Source: Candidatus Magasanikiibacteriota bacterium (GTDB lineage Bacteria; Patescibacteriota; Patescibacteriia; Magasanikbacterales; UBA922). From it: 5,217 bases of DNA. Numbering within the stretch: the stretch's first letter is position 1; each line of letters begins with the position of its first letter. Where the stretch lies: the NCBI GenBank assembly GCA_016214105.1, contig JACRPD010000057.1, positions 1 to 5,217 of the forward strand, given 5' to 3'. Below the pieces are notes generated by a model. It was not told the origin of the DNA and did no database searches. It worked only from the letters and a program-made list of their open reading frames with translations. Made by a program: the position numbers and the translations under genes. Shown here piece after piece: positions 5,000 through 5,217 of this stretch.

Positions 5000-5072
5000 A
5001 CCTTTAAAAATATACTAAACACGGCTCTGACTTAATAAAAAACTTCGGAAGCTGTCCCTATATGCGAGCCAA

Positions 5073-5087
5073 ATTGTATGATACAAT
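5073..5087 (+). promoter_or_regulatory. Palindromic -10 region of the YgjP-like gene, possible operator
   Basis: ATTGTAT-G-ATACAAT is a perfect 7+1+7 palindrome. Its right end is TACAAT (5082-5087), preceded by TG-A as an extended -10. The predicted start falls on or next to the A of the ATG at 5094, so the message would be leaderless. The symmetry also places TACAAT on the minus strand (5073-5078). No good -35 is visible. The palindrome may be a repressor site or a chance result of a symmetric -10. Confidence 0.5.
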
Positions 5088-5093
5088 ACTCAA

Positions 5094-5217
5094 ATGAAAA
5101 CACTTCTAAACGACCGCGAGATTGAATACCAGATTAAAAAAAGCGTTCGCGCTCGGCGGTTGCGGGTGACGGTGCATTGCGACGCGCGGGTGATTGTTAC
5201 CGCGCCGTTTTATTTTA
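5094..5217 (+). CDS. YgjP-like (DUF45) metallopeptidase-domain protein, N-terminal fragment
   Basis: Forty-one codons are present before the window ends. The N-terminus has IEYQIKKSVRARRLRVTV (residues 10-27) followed by a beta-strand-like DARVIVTAP segment. This is the usual start of YgjP/DUF45 proteins, predicted zinc metallopeptidases with a downstream HExxH motif that lies outside the window, so catalytic residues cannot be checked. The start at 5094 has no Shine-Dalgarno and sits about 6 bases after the -10 box at 5082-5087, implying a leaderless transcript. No terminator separates it from the gene ending at 4999, so read-through from that operon is also possible. Its codons are more GC-rich than those of the two preceding genes. 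Confidence 0.75.
   Translation, partial: MKTLLNDREIEYQIKKSVRARRLRVTVHCDARVIVTAPFYF

Noticed and set aside
5000..5072. Terminator after the DUF3147-like gene
   Set aside because: Only small pairings (GGCTC/GAGCC far apart, CTT-CGG-AAG) with no T run; not enough to call a terminator.

Overview
The window looks like part of a small-genome, fast-evolving bacterium, most plausibly a Patescibacteria/CPR (Parcubacteria-like) lineage. This is inference. It rests on near-perfect TTGACA-N17-TATAAT promoters in short gaps, several starts with no Shine-Dalgarno or with almost no 5' leader, short unrecognised proteins, and a mix of DUF475, CreD, DUF21/CBS, DUF3147 and YgjP-like families. TAA, TAG and TGA all appear to act as stops.

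Left part (1-2373, minus strand): a GC-rich DUF475/TerC-superfamily membrane protein gene, cut by the window edge, has its own consensus promoter and a leader of about 125 nt. Upstream of it lies a complete creD-family gene. The terminator hairpin of creD physically contains the -35 box and most of the spacer of the DUF475 promoter.

Middle (2374-3501): divergent promoters separate creD from a plus-strand gene for an unrecognised 248-residue helical protein built of two copies of a repeat of about 80 residues. Overlapping its stop codon is a very strong promoter that drives the most interesting element here. This is an almost leaderless 18-codon ORF with six consecutive Asn codons, then mutually exclusive RNA hairpins ending in an intrinsic terminator, then, 7 nt later, a tRNA-Asn(GUU) gene, then a second terminator. 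It has all the parts of ribosome-mediated transcription attenuation (as in the trp and his leaders), but the only gene it controls is the tRNA that decodes the control codons. If real, it is a self-contained feedback loop that sets the supply of Asn-tRNA.

Right part (3502-5217, plus strand): an AT-rich two-gene unit encodes a HlyC/CorC-type DUF21+CBS membrane protein, which lacks the usual C-terminal CorC_HlyC domain, and a four-helix DUF3147-like membrane protein. A probably leaderless YgjP-like metallopeptidase gene follows, with a 15-bp palindrome over its -10 box, and runs off the window.
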